Origin: Sphingobium sp. JS3065
GTDB lineage: Bacteria > Pseudomonadota > Alphaproteobacteria > Sphingomonadales > Sphingomonadaceae
Direction of reading: 5' to 3'
NCBI RefSeq assembly: GCF_026427355.1
Contig: NZ_CP102664.1
Location: 2,108,001 to 2,172,000, forward strand
Length of the DNA: 64,000 bases
Position numbers and translations under genes: made by a program. The notes beneath the pieces were generated by a model. The model was not told the origin of the DNA. It did no database searches and saw only the letters and a program-made list of their open reading frames with translations. Shown piece after piece: positions 15,948 to 25,224 of the stretch (its first letter is position 1; each line of letters opens with the position of its first letter).

Positions 15948-16137
15948 CGCCGGTTTCAAAACCTCTCGCCGAAATCAGCCGCGATTGACCTTGGCACGAT
16001 CGAGGAGGGACGGAACCAGCATTTTCGGAGGGCGGAGAGAAATCTCTGCCCTCGGACCAACGACAAACCTCGTCATTTTTCCGCCGGGCGTTCTGTTTAG
16101 AAGATGTCATGGGCTGGAGCATGGAGATGCGCGCGCC

Positions 16138-16776
16138 CTACAGGCGTCCATGGGGTCTCTGCGCTACTGTCGCCCGCATGAAGGCCGGCCTCTTGCGCAA
16201 GCGATCCCAATAGCGTTGGACCGGATCGGTCAACTGATCAAACAGGCCCGTGAACTGAGACAGCATAATCGCATAACCCACCGAGATGTCGGCCATGGTA
16301 AAAGCATCGCCAGTAGCATAATCGCCCCGTTCGAGGAACATCTCGATGCCACGCGCCCGCGCCAGGAACCAGCGACTGTAATCGCTCACCACTTGGGCGC
16401 TACGCCGTTCCTGGGGTTCGAGGCGACCGTAGCGAAGGACGATTGCCTGGGGAAATGTGAGCGTTGCCTCCCCAAAGTGCAGGTAATTGAGGAAAGCTCC
16501 AAAACTCGGGTCATCCACCTCGGGCACGACGCCATCCGAGCCATAGCGCGCACCAAGATAATGGCAGATCGCAGCGGATTCGGTCATCCGAAGCTCTCCC
16601 TCGACAAAGAGAGGAACGGTGCCGAGGGGATTCTTCTCGAGATAGGTAGGGTTCGTCTGTCGTGGCGGAAAATCGAGAAGTTCGAGCGTATAAGGAATGC
16701 CCACCTCTTCCAGCGCCCAAAGGGCGCGGAAGGAACGCGAGTCCGCGCTATGATAGAGGGTTCGCTCGACGGCCAT
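16138..16776 (-). CDS. Glutathione S-transferase family protein
   Basis: A 212-residue GST with a thioredoxin-like N-terminal domain (LYHSADSRSFRALWALEEVGIPY, then NPLGTVPLFVEGELRMTESAAICHYL, the cis-Pro and glutathione-contacting ES residues) and a helical C-terminal domain with the ATGDAFTMADISVGYAI N-capping box. A Ser near residue 13-15 is the probable activating residue. It is the last gene of a three-gene minus-strand operon (acyl-CoA synthetase, P450, GST), overlapping the P450 stop by one base. In such an operon it may detoxify reactive products or act as an isomerase; the substrate is unknown. Confidence 0.88.
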   Translation of the reverse strand: MAVERTLYHSADSRSFRALWALEEVGIPYTLELLDFPPRQTNPTYLEKNPLGTVPLFVEGELRMTESAAICHYLGARYGSDGVVPEVDDPSFGAFLNYLHFGEATLTFPQAIVLRYGRLEPQERRSAQVVSDYSRWFLARARGIEMFLERGDYATGDAFTMADISVGYAIMLSQFTGLFDQLTDPVQRYWDRLRKRPAFMRATVAQRPHGRL

Positions 16777-18035
16777 TAGAAGCGGAACCGAACAGGGAGG
16801 CTCTTCAAGCCGCTTACAAAGGTGGATTCGATATAAGTCGGCTCGCCTGCAAGCTCGACATGCTTCAGGCGCGGGAGAAGTTCCGCATAGAAGGCCCGGA
16901 TTTCCATCGTTGCCAGGAACTTGCCAAGGCAGAAGTGCGGACCGTAGCCGAAGGCCAGATGTGCGGGATTTCCCTTGCGATCTACGCGGAATTGATCGCT
17001 ATCGGGAAAGACCGATTCATCCCGGCATGCCGATGGATAGCACAGCATGATCGCCTCACCTGCCGCAATCGTCGTGCCATGCCAGGTCACGTCTCGCCGC
17101 GGTGTGCGCATGAAGTGCTTCACAGGCGCCGTCCACCGGACGAACTCCTCGGCCGCGGAACCGAGAAGACCGATGTCGGCGCGCAACTTCGCGAGTTGTT
17201 CGGGAAATTGGATGAGCCCCAGCAGACCGCCTCCTATGGACGCCGCAGTGGTGTCGTGACCTGCAGTTGATGCGATAACATAATAAGATGTCATCTCCCG
17301 TTCGGCCATCGGACACCCATTCACGACGCCGTTAGCTATCGTCGAGATGATGTCATCACGCGGGTTCTTGCGGCGATCATCCGTAAGCGATTTATAATAG
17401 TCGCCGAATTCAGCGAAAACATCGCGACTTCCGCCCGGCGCGGCGGATTGTGGTTCGCCATCCTGGGTCTTCAAATCCTTGTCAGCCGGACTGAAGAGAC
17501 GCTGTGTCAGACGCAGCACATACGCCTCATCTTCCTGCGGGACACCCATGAGCGTCATCACCACCCGCAGCGGATACCAATAGGCGATATCTGCCGAAAA
17601 ATCGCAGTTCCCGCCAAGGTCTTCCATCCGGTCGACAAACTCCTTCGCGATCGCGGCGATCTGCGGTTCGAATTTTCGTAAGTGTTTCGGCCCGAACCAG
17701 TCCATGGTGACGCTTCGATGCGCCCGGTGGTAGGCTCCGTCCATATGCGTCAACGGCTTTACGCCGTTCCGGTCGCCATATTTGGCCTCATAGATCGCCT
17801 CTACCTTCTCGGGCAGAAGGACCGTCCGATCTCCTGCCGCATATGTCTCGGCATCGCGCTCGACGGCCATTATATCGTCATGACGGGTCATCACCCAGAA
17901 GGGGCGGTATCCGCGTGGCTCTGCCTTCGCGATGGGTGTGTCGCGTCGCAGTCGGGCGTAAAGATCATAGACCTGGTCGGGCTTCGCAAATGTCGATGGG
18001 CGCGCCAATGATTCAGGCGTGAGGAGTTCTGTCAT
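16776..18035 (-). CDS. Cytochrome P450
   Basis: A 419-residue soluble bacterial P450. The I-helix oxygen-binding motif AGHDTT (residues 258-263), the K-helix ExxR (E297-R300 in EEFVRW) and the haem loop FGYGPHFCLGKF with Cys369 as iron ligand are all intact, so a haem monooxygenase is certain. The overall look (HMDGAYHRAHRSVTMDWFGP, HLAFGYGPHFCLG) is that of class I P450s acting on terpenoid or steroid-like hydrophobic substrates. It needs a ferredoxin and ferredoxin reductase; the only ferredoxin trace in this window is a remnant at 32502-32675. The start overlaps the upstream synthetase stop by ATGA, so the two are translationally coupled. Confidence 0.95.
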   Translation of the reverse strand: MTELLTPESLARPSTFAKPDQVYDLYARLRRDTPIAKAEPRGYRPFWVMTRHDDIMAVERDAETYAAGDRTVLLPEKVEAIYEAKYGDRNGVKPLTHMDGAYHRAHRSVTMDWFGPKHLRKFEPQIAAIAKEFVDRMEDLGGNCDFSADIAYWYPLRVVMTLMGVPQEDEAYVLRLTQRLFSPADKDLKTQDGEPQSAAPGGSRDVFAEFGDYYKSLTDDRRKNPRDDIISTIANGVVNGCPMAEREMTSYYVIASTAGHDTTAASIGGGLLGLIQFPEQLAKLRADIGLLGSAAEEFVRWTAPVKHFMRTPRRDVTWHGTTIAAGEAIMLCYPSACRDESVFPDSDQFRVDRKGNPAHLAFGYGPHFCLGKFLATMEIRAFYAELLPRLKHVELAGEPTYIESTFVSGLKSLPVRFRF

Positions 18036-19882
18036 GCATGCGTCTCGCTGAAAGTGACCTGAAGATTGAGTTGGCTCAGTTCGTCTTCGATGCCTTCGCG
18101 CCAGCCGCGGTCGGCGAGGTCACCGATGATTTCCACGGAGAGGCACCCCTTGTCGTCGGATACGACCTGCCAGCTTATCTGATCCGTAGCGGCGCTCCTG
18201 CTCAGCAGGCTCTCGACCGCTACGGCGGCCGCAAGGCGGCGCAATTCGGGTTTGAAAATCTTGCGCATCGCTGTTCGCGGAAGAGCGTCGAGCTGAAATA
18301 TGCGCATCGGAGTTCCGGCACGTTCAGGTAGCCGCTCTTGGCAAAATCTCCGCAGCGCCGCCTCGTCCAGCCGCGCACCATCCGCGAGTTGAACAAATGC
18401 CACCGGCAATTCGCCGACCCGCGCATCGGGCATACCGACGGCCGCAGCATCGAGGATATCCGGATGATCCAGCAAGGTCTCCTCGATCGGCGCCGGATCG
18501 ATATTGTGCCCGCCTCGAATGATGAGATCCTTCTCGCGACCCGCGATCCAGAGATAACCGTCGGCATCGAAGCGCCCCAGGTCACCGGCATCGATCCACG
18601 GCGCACCTGGCATGCCGGCGATGAACTTGCTGGAATCCTGGGCCGTATCGACATAGCCATCAAACACAGCAGGCCCGGACACCGCGATGTTTCCGACTTC
18701 ACCTACCCCACATTCGCGGACGAACCGATGGGCATCGTCGAGCAAAACGATTTTCACCTCGTAGAGAGGCGCCACGATCCCGCCGCTTCCGGGCCGGGGA
18801 GGCAACGCGATCGGATTGACGCAGCAGAAGCCGGCCGTCTCGGTCATGCCATAGCCCTCATAGATGCCATGACCGAAGAGCTTCTCATAAGATCGACACA
18901 GATTTGCCGGCAACTTGCTCGCGCCGGCTATGAAATGGCGGATGCTCGTCTGTTCGCCCGCATGGGTCGTTAGCAGATCCGAAAACACCGTCGGCACCGA
19001 TATCAATTGAGTAAAGCCATATTTGTTGGCCAGCGCCCAGAAATTCACGGCCAGATCGGGTGTCCGGAAACCTGCCGGCGTCAGGATCACCAGGGTTTGC
19101 CCAAGCATCAGCGTGCGTGTTGAGGCAATGACACCGCCTCCGACATGGAACATGGGCAAGGCAAGCGGCACGACATGATCGGCATCGAGGCTGCTCGCCA
19201 CCGCGCTGCTGTGTGCCCCGACCAAAAGGCTTCTATTCGACAGCCGTGCGACTTTCGGCGCGCCGGTCGTGCCGCCGGTGGGGAAATAGGCGGCTATTTC
19301 GTCCAGACTCGGCTCTTTACCCAGATACCGGTCGGCCGGGAATGGGGCGGACGCTCCGAGAAGGTCGATGGCGCGATCGCCGGCGCCTTCTCCCAATACG
19401 AGATGGAAAGCCAGGGTCGGATTGGCGGCCGTCAAGGCACAGGCCAGCCCGTAACTGCCGCAGACGCTGTGTTCGCCCGCGGACATGACGGCCCGCGCGC
19501 CGGTGGCGCGCGCAATTTCGCCTATGGCGCCCGAATCCAGGAACGGATTGACCGGGACGACAACACCCAGCAACTGGGCTGCCCAAAATCCGGTCAGGCC
19601 TGCAAGACCGTTGGGCGCCAGATAGAGGATGCGGTCGCCGTCGCAAAGCCCCAGGTCCAGCATGTGGTTTGCCGCGCGCAAGATCGACGCGTGCAGTGTT
19701 TCATATGTAGTCGATATCGGCGTCGCATTGAGGTCCGCGCTGGGCAGGTCGATGACCGCGATCTTGTCGGGAAACTGCAACGCCTTCCGCCGAATAGCAT
19801 CATAGACGCTTACGCCCGGCAGATCGTCCACCCCGATCGCGGCGAACGCCTCTCTGATATCCTTCGGTGTCGGGCCTCCCGC
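18032..19882 (-). CDS. Acyl-CoA synthetase (AMP-dependent ligase)
   Basis: A 616-residue ANL-superfamily ligase that would activate a carboxylic acid as an adenylate and then a CoA thioester. The P-loop FPTGGTTGAPKVARL, the YGMTETAGF motif, the hinge DLGRFDADGYLWIAGREKDLIIRGGHNI and the C-terminal catalytic Lys (RTAMRKIFKPELR) are present. After the last ligase motif there is an extra tail of about 60 residues (SWQVVSDDKGCLSVEIIG...). The ATG at 19882 is preferred over an upstream TTG (19930) because it has GGAGAG 8 bases upstream. It is divergent from the TonB-dependent receptor across a 210 bp promoter region. The acid substrate is unknown; context suggests the oxidised product of the P450/ADH/ALDH steps. 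Confidence 0.9.
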   Translation of the reverse strand, partial: AGGPTPKDIREAFAAIGVDDLPGVSVYDAIRRKALQFPDKIAVIDLPSADLNATPISTTYETLHASILRAANHMLDLGLCDGDRILYLAPNGLAGLTGFWAAQLLGVVVPVNPFLDSGAIGEIARATGARAVMSAGEHSVCGSYGLACALTAANPTLAFHLVLGEGAGDRAIDLLGASAPFPADRYLGKEPSLDEIAAYFPTGGTTGAPKVARLSNRSLLVGAHSSAVASSLDADHVVPLALPMFHVGGGVIASTRTLMLGQTLVILTPAGFRTPDLAVNFWALANKYGFTQLISVPTVFSDLLTTHAGEQTSIRHFIAGASKLPANLCRSYEKLFGHGIYEGYGMTETAGFCCVNPIALPPRPGSGGIVAPLYEVKIVLLDDAHRFVRECGVGEVGNIAVSGPAVFDGYVDTAQDSSKFIAGMPGAPWIDAGDLGRFDADGYLWIAGREKDLIIRGGHNIDPAPIEETLLDHPDILDAAAVGMPDARVGELPVAFVQLADGARLDEAALRRFCQERLPERAGTPMRIFQLDALPRTAMRKIFKPELRRLAAAVAVESLLSRSAATDQISWQVVSDDKGCLSVEIIGDLADRGWREGIEDELSQLNLQVTFSETHA

Positions 19883-20092
19883 CATTTCATCGCTCTCCGC
19901 TCGCTTTTCTTCGCGAACTATATGACTCAACCGATTGGACGTATGCCCACTCGAAAGGATGGGCCATCAACGCTTCCTTGCGCACCATCCGGAAACTGCC
20001 CGTCCTTTTTACGGGGTTGCAGTGCTGCGAATGCGCCTAGGCAAGGCAGCAACAAAGTCATTCGGGCTTGGCCGACAAAAAGGGGGGTGGAT

Positions 20093-22513
20093 ATGTCTGG
20101 GAGAAAATATGTGACAACGGTTTCGTGTTTGGCAATCGCGATGGCCGCTCTGCCGGCTGCAGCACATGCGCAGGACCAGGCCGAGGCGGCCGCTGCGCAA
20201 GCTGCAGCAGGAGATCAGAGCGCTGATGTCGGCGCTGGAGAGATCGTCGTGACCGCGCAGCGCCGGTCGGAGAGCATCAACAAGGTGCCGCTCTCCATCC
20301 AGGCCTTCGGCGGCGACATTCTCACGAAGGCCGGCGTGACCGATGCGGCCGGGATTTCACAACTCGTGCCTGCATTCAATTTCAGCCGGTCGAGCGCCAA
20401 CACGCCGATCTACACAGTGCGCGGCATCGGTTTCAATACGCCCAATCTCTCGTCGACGTCGCCCGTTGGCATATATGTCGACGAAGTGGCTTACGCCTAC
20501 CCCTATATGAGCAATGGCCCTTCCTACGACATTGAGCGCGTCGAGGTTTTGAAGGGGCCTCAGGGCACATTATATGGCCGGAACACCACCGGCGGCCTCG
20601 TCAACTTCATCACGGCAAAGCCAACCAAAGACTTTCATGCTGGTTTGACGGCCGAGGTCGGCAATTTCGAGACGATCAACTTCGAAGGTTTCGTCAGCGG
20701 CCCGCTGACTGACACGCTCGGCATCCGCATCGCGGGACGTTGGGATACCTCAGACAAGGGGTGGCAGCGCAATGTCAATGTGCCTGGCGAACGCCTGGGC
20801 GAGAAAGACCGGATGGGTGGGCGCGTCACGCTTCTTTGGGAGCCCACCGACCGTTTGAAGGTGACGCTTGGCGGGTCGTACTGGGAGGACAACTCCGACA
20901 CGATTGCGGTCCAGGCAGTCGCCTTCAATCCCGACTCCCCCCCATTTGCCGTGCCGGGTCTGGCGGATCAGGTCCGGACGAACTGGAAAGCGGGAGAGGC
21001 AAGCTGGGGGCCAAGCTATGCAGGCAAGCCGCCCTACAAAGCGGACTCCCGCTTCTGGTCGGCATCTGGCCGGATTGACTATGAACTGAACGATGCGCTG
21101 ACCTTCACCTCGCTCACCGGCTATTCCGACGTGAAGCGCCACGACATGAATGATGTGGATGGCACCACCTTCGAGCCATCGGAATATCTGTCGGACGGCC
21201 GTATCCGATCCTTTTCTCAGGAACTGCGGTTGACCGGCGACACTGGCGCGGTCAACTGGATCGTTGGCGGCTATTATTCCCGCGACAAGATCCGCGATGA
21301 CCAGGTCGGCTATTATCGCGACTCTTCGATCCTCAACACGCTCGCCTTTGTCGGGCAGACGATCCCGCAGACGACTTATACGTCTGCGCAGATTGCGAAC
21401 GGGTTCGATAATTTCCGCAACCTTTCGCGCCAGACGAGTCGATCGCTTTCGGCTTTCGCCAACGCGGACTGGGCGCTTTCGGATCAGTTCAAGGTCAGCG
21501 GGGGGATTCGTTATTCGAACGACAAGCTCGATTTCGAAGGCTGCTCGGCCGATTACAATAACAATACCGCTCCCGTCTGGAACACCGGCGTGGCAGCGAT
21601 TGTCGCCGCCAGGACTGGACGTCCGTTTTCCAGTCCCGGTATCGGCCCAAATGAATGCCTGACCTACAAAGCGGACTTCTCCGGTGCGGCAGGCCTGGTC
21701 TCCAGCCAGCTCAAGGAGGACAATGTGTCCGGTCGCCTTGCGTTGACCTGGACGCCGAATAGCCGAGTGCTTGCCTATGCGTCGGTCAGCCGTGGTTACA
21801 AGTCAGGCGCTTTTCCGGTCGTCGCGGCGAATGTCGTAACCCAGCTCGTCCCGGCGACGCAGGAGAAGGTGACTGCCTATGAGGCGGGCGTAAAGCTCGG
21901 ACTGTTCGATCGACTGGTGCAATTCAACGCCGCCGGCTTCTACTACGACTATCGCGACAAGCAGGTCTTCGGTGAAATCCTCGATCCGATCTTCGTGTCG
22001 CTGACACGCATCGTCAACGTACCGAAGTCGGAAGTCTATGGCGCCGAAACGGACATCACCATCTCGCCGACACGCGAACTGCTCATCAAGTTCGGTGCGT
22101 CATACACCCATACCGAGGTCACTGAATTCAATGGCTTTAACCGCTTCGGCGAAGCGCAGGATTTCAAGGGGTCGGCCTTTCCTTTCACTCCGAAATATCA
22201 GCTCAACGCGCTTGTCTCATACGACATGCCGATCAATGACACCCTTGCCATCCAGTTCGGTGCGAACGGCAATTACCAAGGTAAGACGGTCGGCTCGCTC
22301 GACGAGGATCCGGTATTCGACTTGAAGGCGTACACGGTCGTGAATGCCAATATCGCCCTGCATCGTCAGGACGACCGCTGGAGCATCGGCCTCTATGCAC
22401 GCAACCTTTTCAACGAGAACTATTACACGGCGACCGACATCCTGACAGACACGTCCATCCGCGTGCCCGGAATGGTGCGGACCTATGGTCTGGTCGCTTC
22501 GTTCAAATATTGA
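20093..22513 (+). CDS. TonB-dependent outer-membrane receptor
   Basis: An 806-residue receptor with a signal peptide (cleaved near AAAHAQ, about residue 26), a TonB box-like EIVVTAQRR at about residues 46-54, a plug domain (VPLSIQAFGGDIL..., PNLSSTSPVGIYVDEV, VEVLKGPQGTLYGRNTTGGLVNFIT) and a 22-strand barrel ending in the aromatic terminal strand GLVASFKY. The sequence is of the broad sphingomonad FecA/CirA-like type that takes up non-iron hydrophobic or aromatic substrates as well as siderophores. Its place as first gene of the plus-strand catabolic operon suggests it imports the pathway substrate. The ATG at 20093 follows AGGGGGG. It ends 15 bases before the CoA-transferase start. Confidence 0.92.
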   Translation: MSGRKYVTTVSCLAIAMAALPAAAHAQDQAEAAAAQAAAGDQSADVGAGEIVVTAQRRSESINKVPLSIQAFGGDILTKAGVTDAAGISQLVPAFNFSRSSANTPIYTVRGIGFNTPNLSSTSPVGIYVDEVAYAYPYMSNGPSYDIERVEVLKGPQGTLYGRNTTGGLVNFITAKPTKDFHAGLTAEVGNFETINFEGFVSGPLTDTLGIRIAGRWDTSDKGWQRNVNVPGERLGEKDRMGGRVTLLWEPTDRLKVTLGGSYWEDNSDTIAVQAVAFNPDSPPFAVPGLADQVRTNWKAGEASWGPSYAGKPPYKADSRFWSASGRIDYELNDALTFTSLTGYSDVKRHDMNDVDGTTFEPSEYLSDGRIRSFSQELRLTGDTGAVNWIVGGYYSRDKIRDDQVGYYRDSSILNTLAFVGQTIPQTTYTSAQIANGFDNFRNLSRQTSRSLSAFANADWALSDQFKVSGGIRYSNDKLDFEGCSADYNNNTAPVWNTGVAAIVAARTGRPFSSPGIGPNECLTYKADFSGAAGLVSSQLKEDNVSGRLALTWTPNSRVLAYASVSRGYKSGAFPVVAANVVTQLVPATQEKVTAYEAGVKLGLFDRLVQFNAAGFYYDYRDKQVFGEILDPIFVSLTRIVNVPKSEVYGAETDITISPTRELLIKFGASYTHTEVTEFNGFNRFGEAQDFKGSAFPFTPKYQLNALVSYDMPINDTLAIQFGANGNYQGKTVGSLDEDPVFDLKAYTVVNANIALHRQDDRWSIGLYARNLFNENYYTATDILTDTSIRVPGMVRTYGLVASFKY

Positions 22514-22528
22514 TTGATTGAGGTCCCT

Positions 22529-23746
22529 GTGAACGTCCCCATTGCCTTGCCCGGTGCACTCGACGGCATTCGTGTCGTCGACATGACCAGCGTCCTCTTC
22601 GGTGCCTATACCTCCCAGATCCTCGGTGACCTTGGCGCCGATGTCATCAAGATTGAGGCGCCTGGAACCCGAGCAGACAATGGGGGCGATATCTTTCGCT
22701 ACACAGGCAAGTCGGCCAAGACCCCGGCGATGGGGCCGATCTTCATGCACTATAATCGCAACAAGCGATCAGTGCTTCTGGACCTGAAGCAGGAGGATGG
22801 CCGCGAGGCGCTGCGCCGCCTCATTGCCACTGCGGACATTTTCATAACCAATGTCCGCATGGGAGGGCTTGAGAAGCTCGGCTTCAGCTACGAGGCCGTC
22901 AAGGCGCTGAAAGCGGATATCGTCTACGTTCATTGTTCCGGATACGGGTCCGACGGCCCTTATGCGAAGAAGCAAGCCTATGACGACCTCATCCAGGCTG
23001 CCGCGGGCGGCACCGATCTGATGAGCCGGGTCGATGGTAACCCGGCGCCGCGATATCAGCCGTCCTTGATCGCCGACAAATCCTCGGGGCTTTTCGGAGC
23101 CTACGCGACCATGGCAGCACTGTTCCACCGGCAGCGCAGCGGCGAAGGGCAGTTCGTCGAAGTTCCGATGTTCGAGTGCTTCAGTTACTTCAACATGAGC
23201 GAAAATCTCTACGGTCACACGTTCGAACCGCCGACCGGAGGTTACGGCTACAGCCGGGTGTTCAATCCAAACCGCAAGCCATACCCGACAAAGGACGGTT
23301 ATCTGGCGATCCTCCCCTACTCCGATTCGCAGTGGGATGATTTCTTTGAAATCGGAGGACTACCCCCGGGGACTTTCACCAAGAATCCGCGCTACGCCAC
23401 CTATGCGTTGCGCACTGAAAACATCAGCGAAATCTACGCGATGATCGAGGAGGTCGCAAAGACCAAGACGACTGCCGAATGGGTGACCGCGCTGACGGAG
23501 CGCAACGTCCCCTGCATGAAGGTCAACCGGCTGGACGAGGTGCTTGACGACGAGCATCTCAATGCTGTCGGATTTTTCGAGAAGCGCGAGCATCCCAGCG
23601 AGGGAACCTATATTTCGCTGCGCCACCCCGTGCGATTCAGCGCGACACCCGCATCGGTGCGCCGTGATCCGCCACGCCTGGGCGAGCATACCGATGAAAT
23701 CCTGACGGACATCGGGTTGAGCAAGACTATGGGTGCTGCCGAATGA
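22529..23746 (+). CDS. CaiB/BaiF family CoA-transferase
   Basis: A 405-residue class III CoA-transferase. Typical segments: GIRVVDMTSVLFGAYTSQILGDLGADVIKIEAPG, NRNKRSVLLDLK, the catalytic Asp in AYDDLIQAAAG (family Asp169 of formyl-CoA transferase) and VPMFECFSYFNM. It moves CoA between acyl groups without ATP, and in pathways of this type (bile acid BaiF, carnitine CaiB) recycles CoA onto the incoming acid. The GTG start at 22529 is preceded by TTGAGG at good spacing; a TTG at 22514 is the alternative. The stop overlaps the next gene as ATGA. Confidence 0.9.
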   Translation: MNVPIALPGALDGIRVVDMTSVLFGAYTSQILGDLGADVIKIEAPGTRADNGGDIFRYTGKSAKTPAMGPIFMHYNRNKRSVLLDLKQEDGREALRRLIATADIFITNVRMGGLEKLGFSYEAVKALKADIVYVHCSGYGSDGPYAKKQAYDDLIQAAAGGTDLMSRVDGNPAPRYQPSLIADKSSGLFGAYATMAALFHRQRSGEGQFVEVPMFECFSYFNMSENLYGHTFEPPTGGYGYSRVFNPNRKPYPTKDGYLAILPYSDSQWDDFFEIGGLPPGTFTKNPRYATYALRTENISEIYAMIEEVAKTKTTAEWVTALTERNVPCMKVNRLDEVLDDEHLNAVGFFEKREHPSEGTYISLRHPVRFSATPASVRRDPPRLGEHTDEILTDIGLSKTMGAAE

Positions 23747-25224
23747 CCAATGTGGTCATAGTTGGTGTCGGTGAGATCAGGGATCGGCCGACAGAGCCAT
23801 CCCTGGGTCTCGATCCACTCGACTTGATGGCCTCCTCCGCCAGAAGAGCAGAGCAGGATAGCGGTCTTGCCCTGCTGCATCAGATCGATGCGGTTGAAGT
23901 GATTCATCAGATCACCTGGCGGTACGAGGATACCGCGCGCAAACTGTGCGAGCGGCTGGCGATCGTACCTGACCGTGCGATCTATCATGCCGGCGGCGGT
24001 GAAAGTCCGCTCAGGGTCCTCCACGATGCCGCCTTGCGCATCGCTCAAGGGGAATCCCGGATAGCATTGGTCTGCGGCGCCGAAGCTCGCAGCAGTGTTA
24101 AGAAGGCCCGCAATGCAGGCATTGACCTGCCATGGCCGGCAAAAGCCAAGGTCATGGAACATCCGTGGCGCGTCGAGGAAATGCTTTCGGCGATGGGCCG
24201 CGCGCACGGCGTGGCCCAGCCGACCTATATCTACCCCTTGTTCGAAAATGCGACCCTGCATGCCTGGGGGATGACACCGGCGGAGGCGCAGGCCGAATCC
24301 GCACTATTATGGTCCCGATACGCGGCGGTCGCGTCGCACAATCCCTATGCCTGGATGCAGCAGCCCGTATCTCCAGACGAAATCGGCACGGTCACATCCC
24401 GGAATCCGCTCGTTGCCTGGCCCTACCACAAGCTGATGGTCGCCAATCCGACTGTGAACCAGGGCGCGGCCGTACTCGTCATGACAGAGGAGAGGGCGCG
24501 CGCGCTCGGTATCGATCCTGCCCGCATGACCTATCTCGTCGGCGGCGCCGCTTCGAAGGAGCCAGAGGATTATCTGGACCGCGATTGCTATTATGCCTCG
24601 CCCTCGCAGCAAGTCGTTCTGGAAGCCGCCACGGCGCTGAACGGCGGCGCTTTCGACCAGCTCGAACTCTATAGCTGTTTTCCTTGCGTGCCAAAGATGG
24701 CGCGGCGCACCCTGGGGCTCGGCGAGGATGTCGAGCCTACGGTAACGGGTGGTCTCACCTTCTTCGGCGGCCCGTTCAACAGCTATATGCTGCACGCGAC
24801 CTGTGCGATGGTTCGACGACTGAGGGAAAGCTCCGGCAGCGGACTGCTGTACGGCCAGGGCGATTTCGTGACCAAACATCACGCCGTCATTCTTTCGAGC
24901 CAGCCTGGTGCTGAGCAATTGGCGGTCGATTACCGGGTGGACGGCAAGGCTGACGCCTTGCGGGGTCCGGTGCCGCGGATTGTCGAAAGCCATAGCGGCA
25001 GCGCCGAGGTCGAAAGCTTTACTGTCCTTTATGGACGGGAAAATGCCGTCGATCGGGGGATCGTCATTTTGCGCACACCGGAGGGACATCGCACAATGGC
25101 GCGCGTTCCCGCCACCGACCTCCCGACCCTTGCGCGTCTGACCGACCGGCTCCACTCGCCGATCGGCGCGCGCGGAACAGTGACGACTGCCGAGGATGGG
25201 CTATTGGAATGGAGACTTTCGTGA
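23743..25224 (+). CDS. Thiolase-like protein with extra C-terminal domain (TLP1-type)
   Basis: A 493-residue thiolase-fold protein of the group often annotated acetyl-CoA acetyltransferase. The core has DAVEVIHQITWRYEDTARKL, NPYAWMQQPVSPDEI, LVAWPYHKLMVANPTVNQGAAVLV, LELYSCFPCVPKMA and FFGGPFNSYMLHATCAMV. Where true thiolases have the nucleophilic Cys it has YHAGGGESPLRVLHDAA with no Cys. Residues from about 415 on form an added domain (SFTVLYGRENAVDRGIVILRTPEG) like the TLP1 C-terminal extension. It may therefore bind acyl-CoA and do a related reaction or a non-catalytic job rather than classical thiolysis. It overlaps the genes on both sides, so it is a fixed operon member. Confidence 0.82.
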   Translation: MTNVVIVGVGEIRDRPTEPSLGLDPLDLMASSARRAEQDSGLALLHQIDAVEVIHQITWRYEDTARKLCERLAIVPDRAIYHAGGGESPLRVLHDAALRIAQGESRIALVCGAEARSSVKKARNAGIDLPWPAKAKVMEHPWRVEEMLSAMGRAHGVAQPTYIYPLFENATLHAWGMTPAEAQAESALLWSRYAAVASHNPYAWMQQPVSPDEIGTVTSRNPLVAWPYHKLMVANPTVNQGAAVLVMTEERARALGIDPARMTYLVGGAASKEPEDYLDRDCYYASPSQQVVLEAATALNGGAFDQLELYSCFPCVPKMARRTLGLGEDVEPTVTGGLTFFGGPFNSYMLHATCAMVRRLRESSGSGLLYGQGDFVTKHHAVILSSQPGAEQLAVDYRVDGKADALRGPVPRIVESHSGSAEVESFTVLYGRENAVDRGIVILRTPEGHRTMARVPATDLPTLARLTDRLHSPIGARGTVTTAEDGLLEWRLS

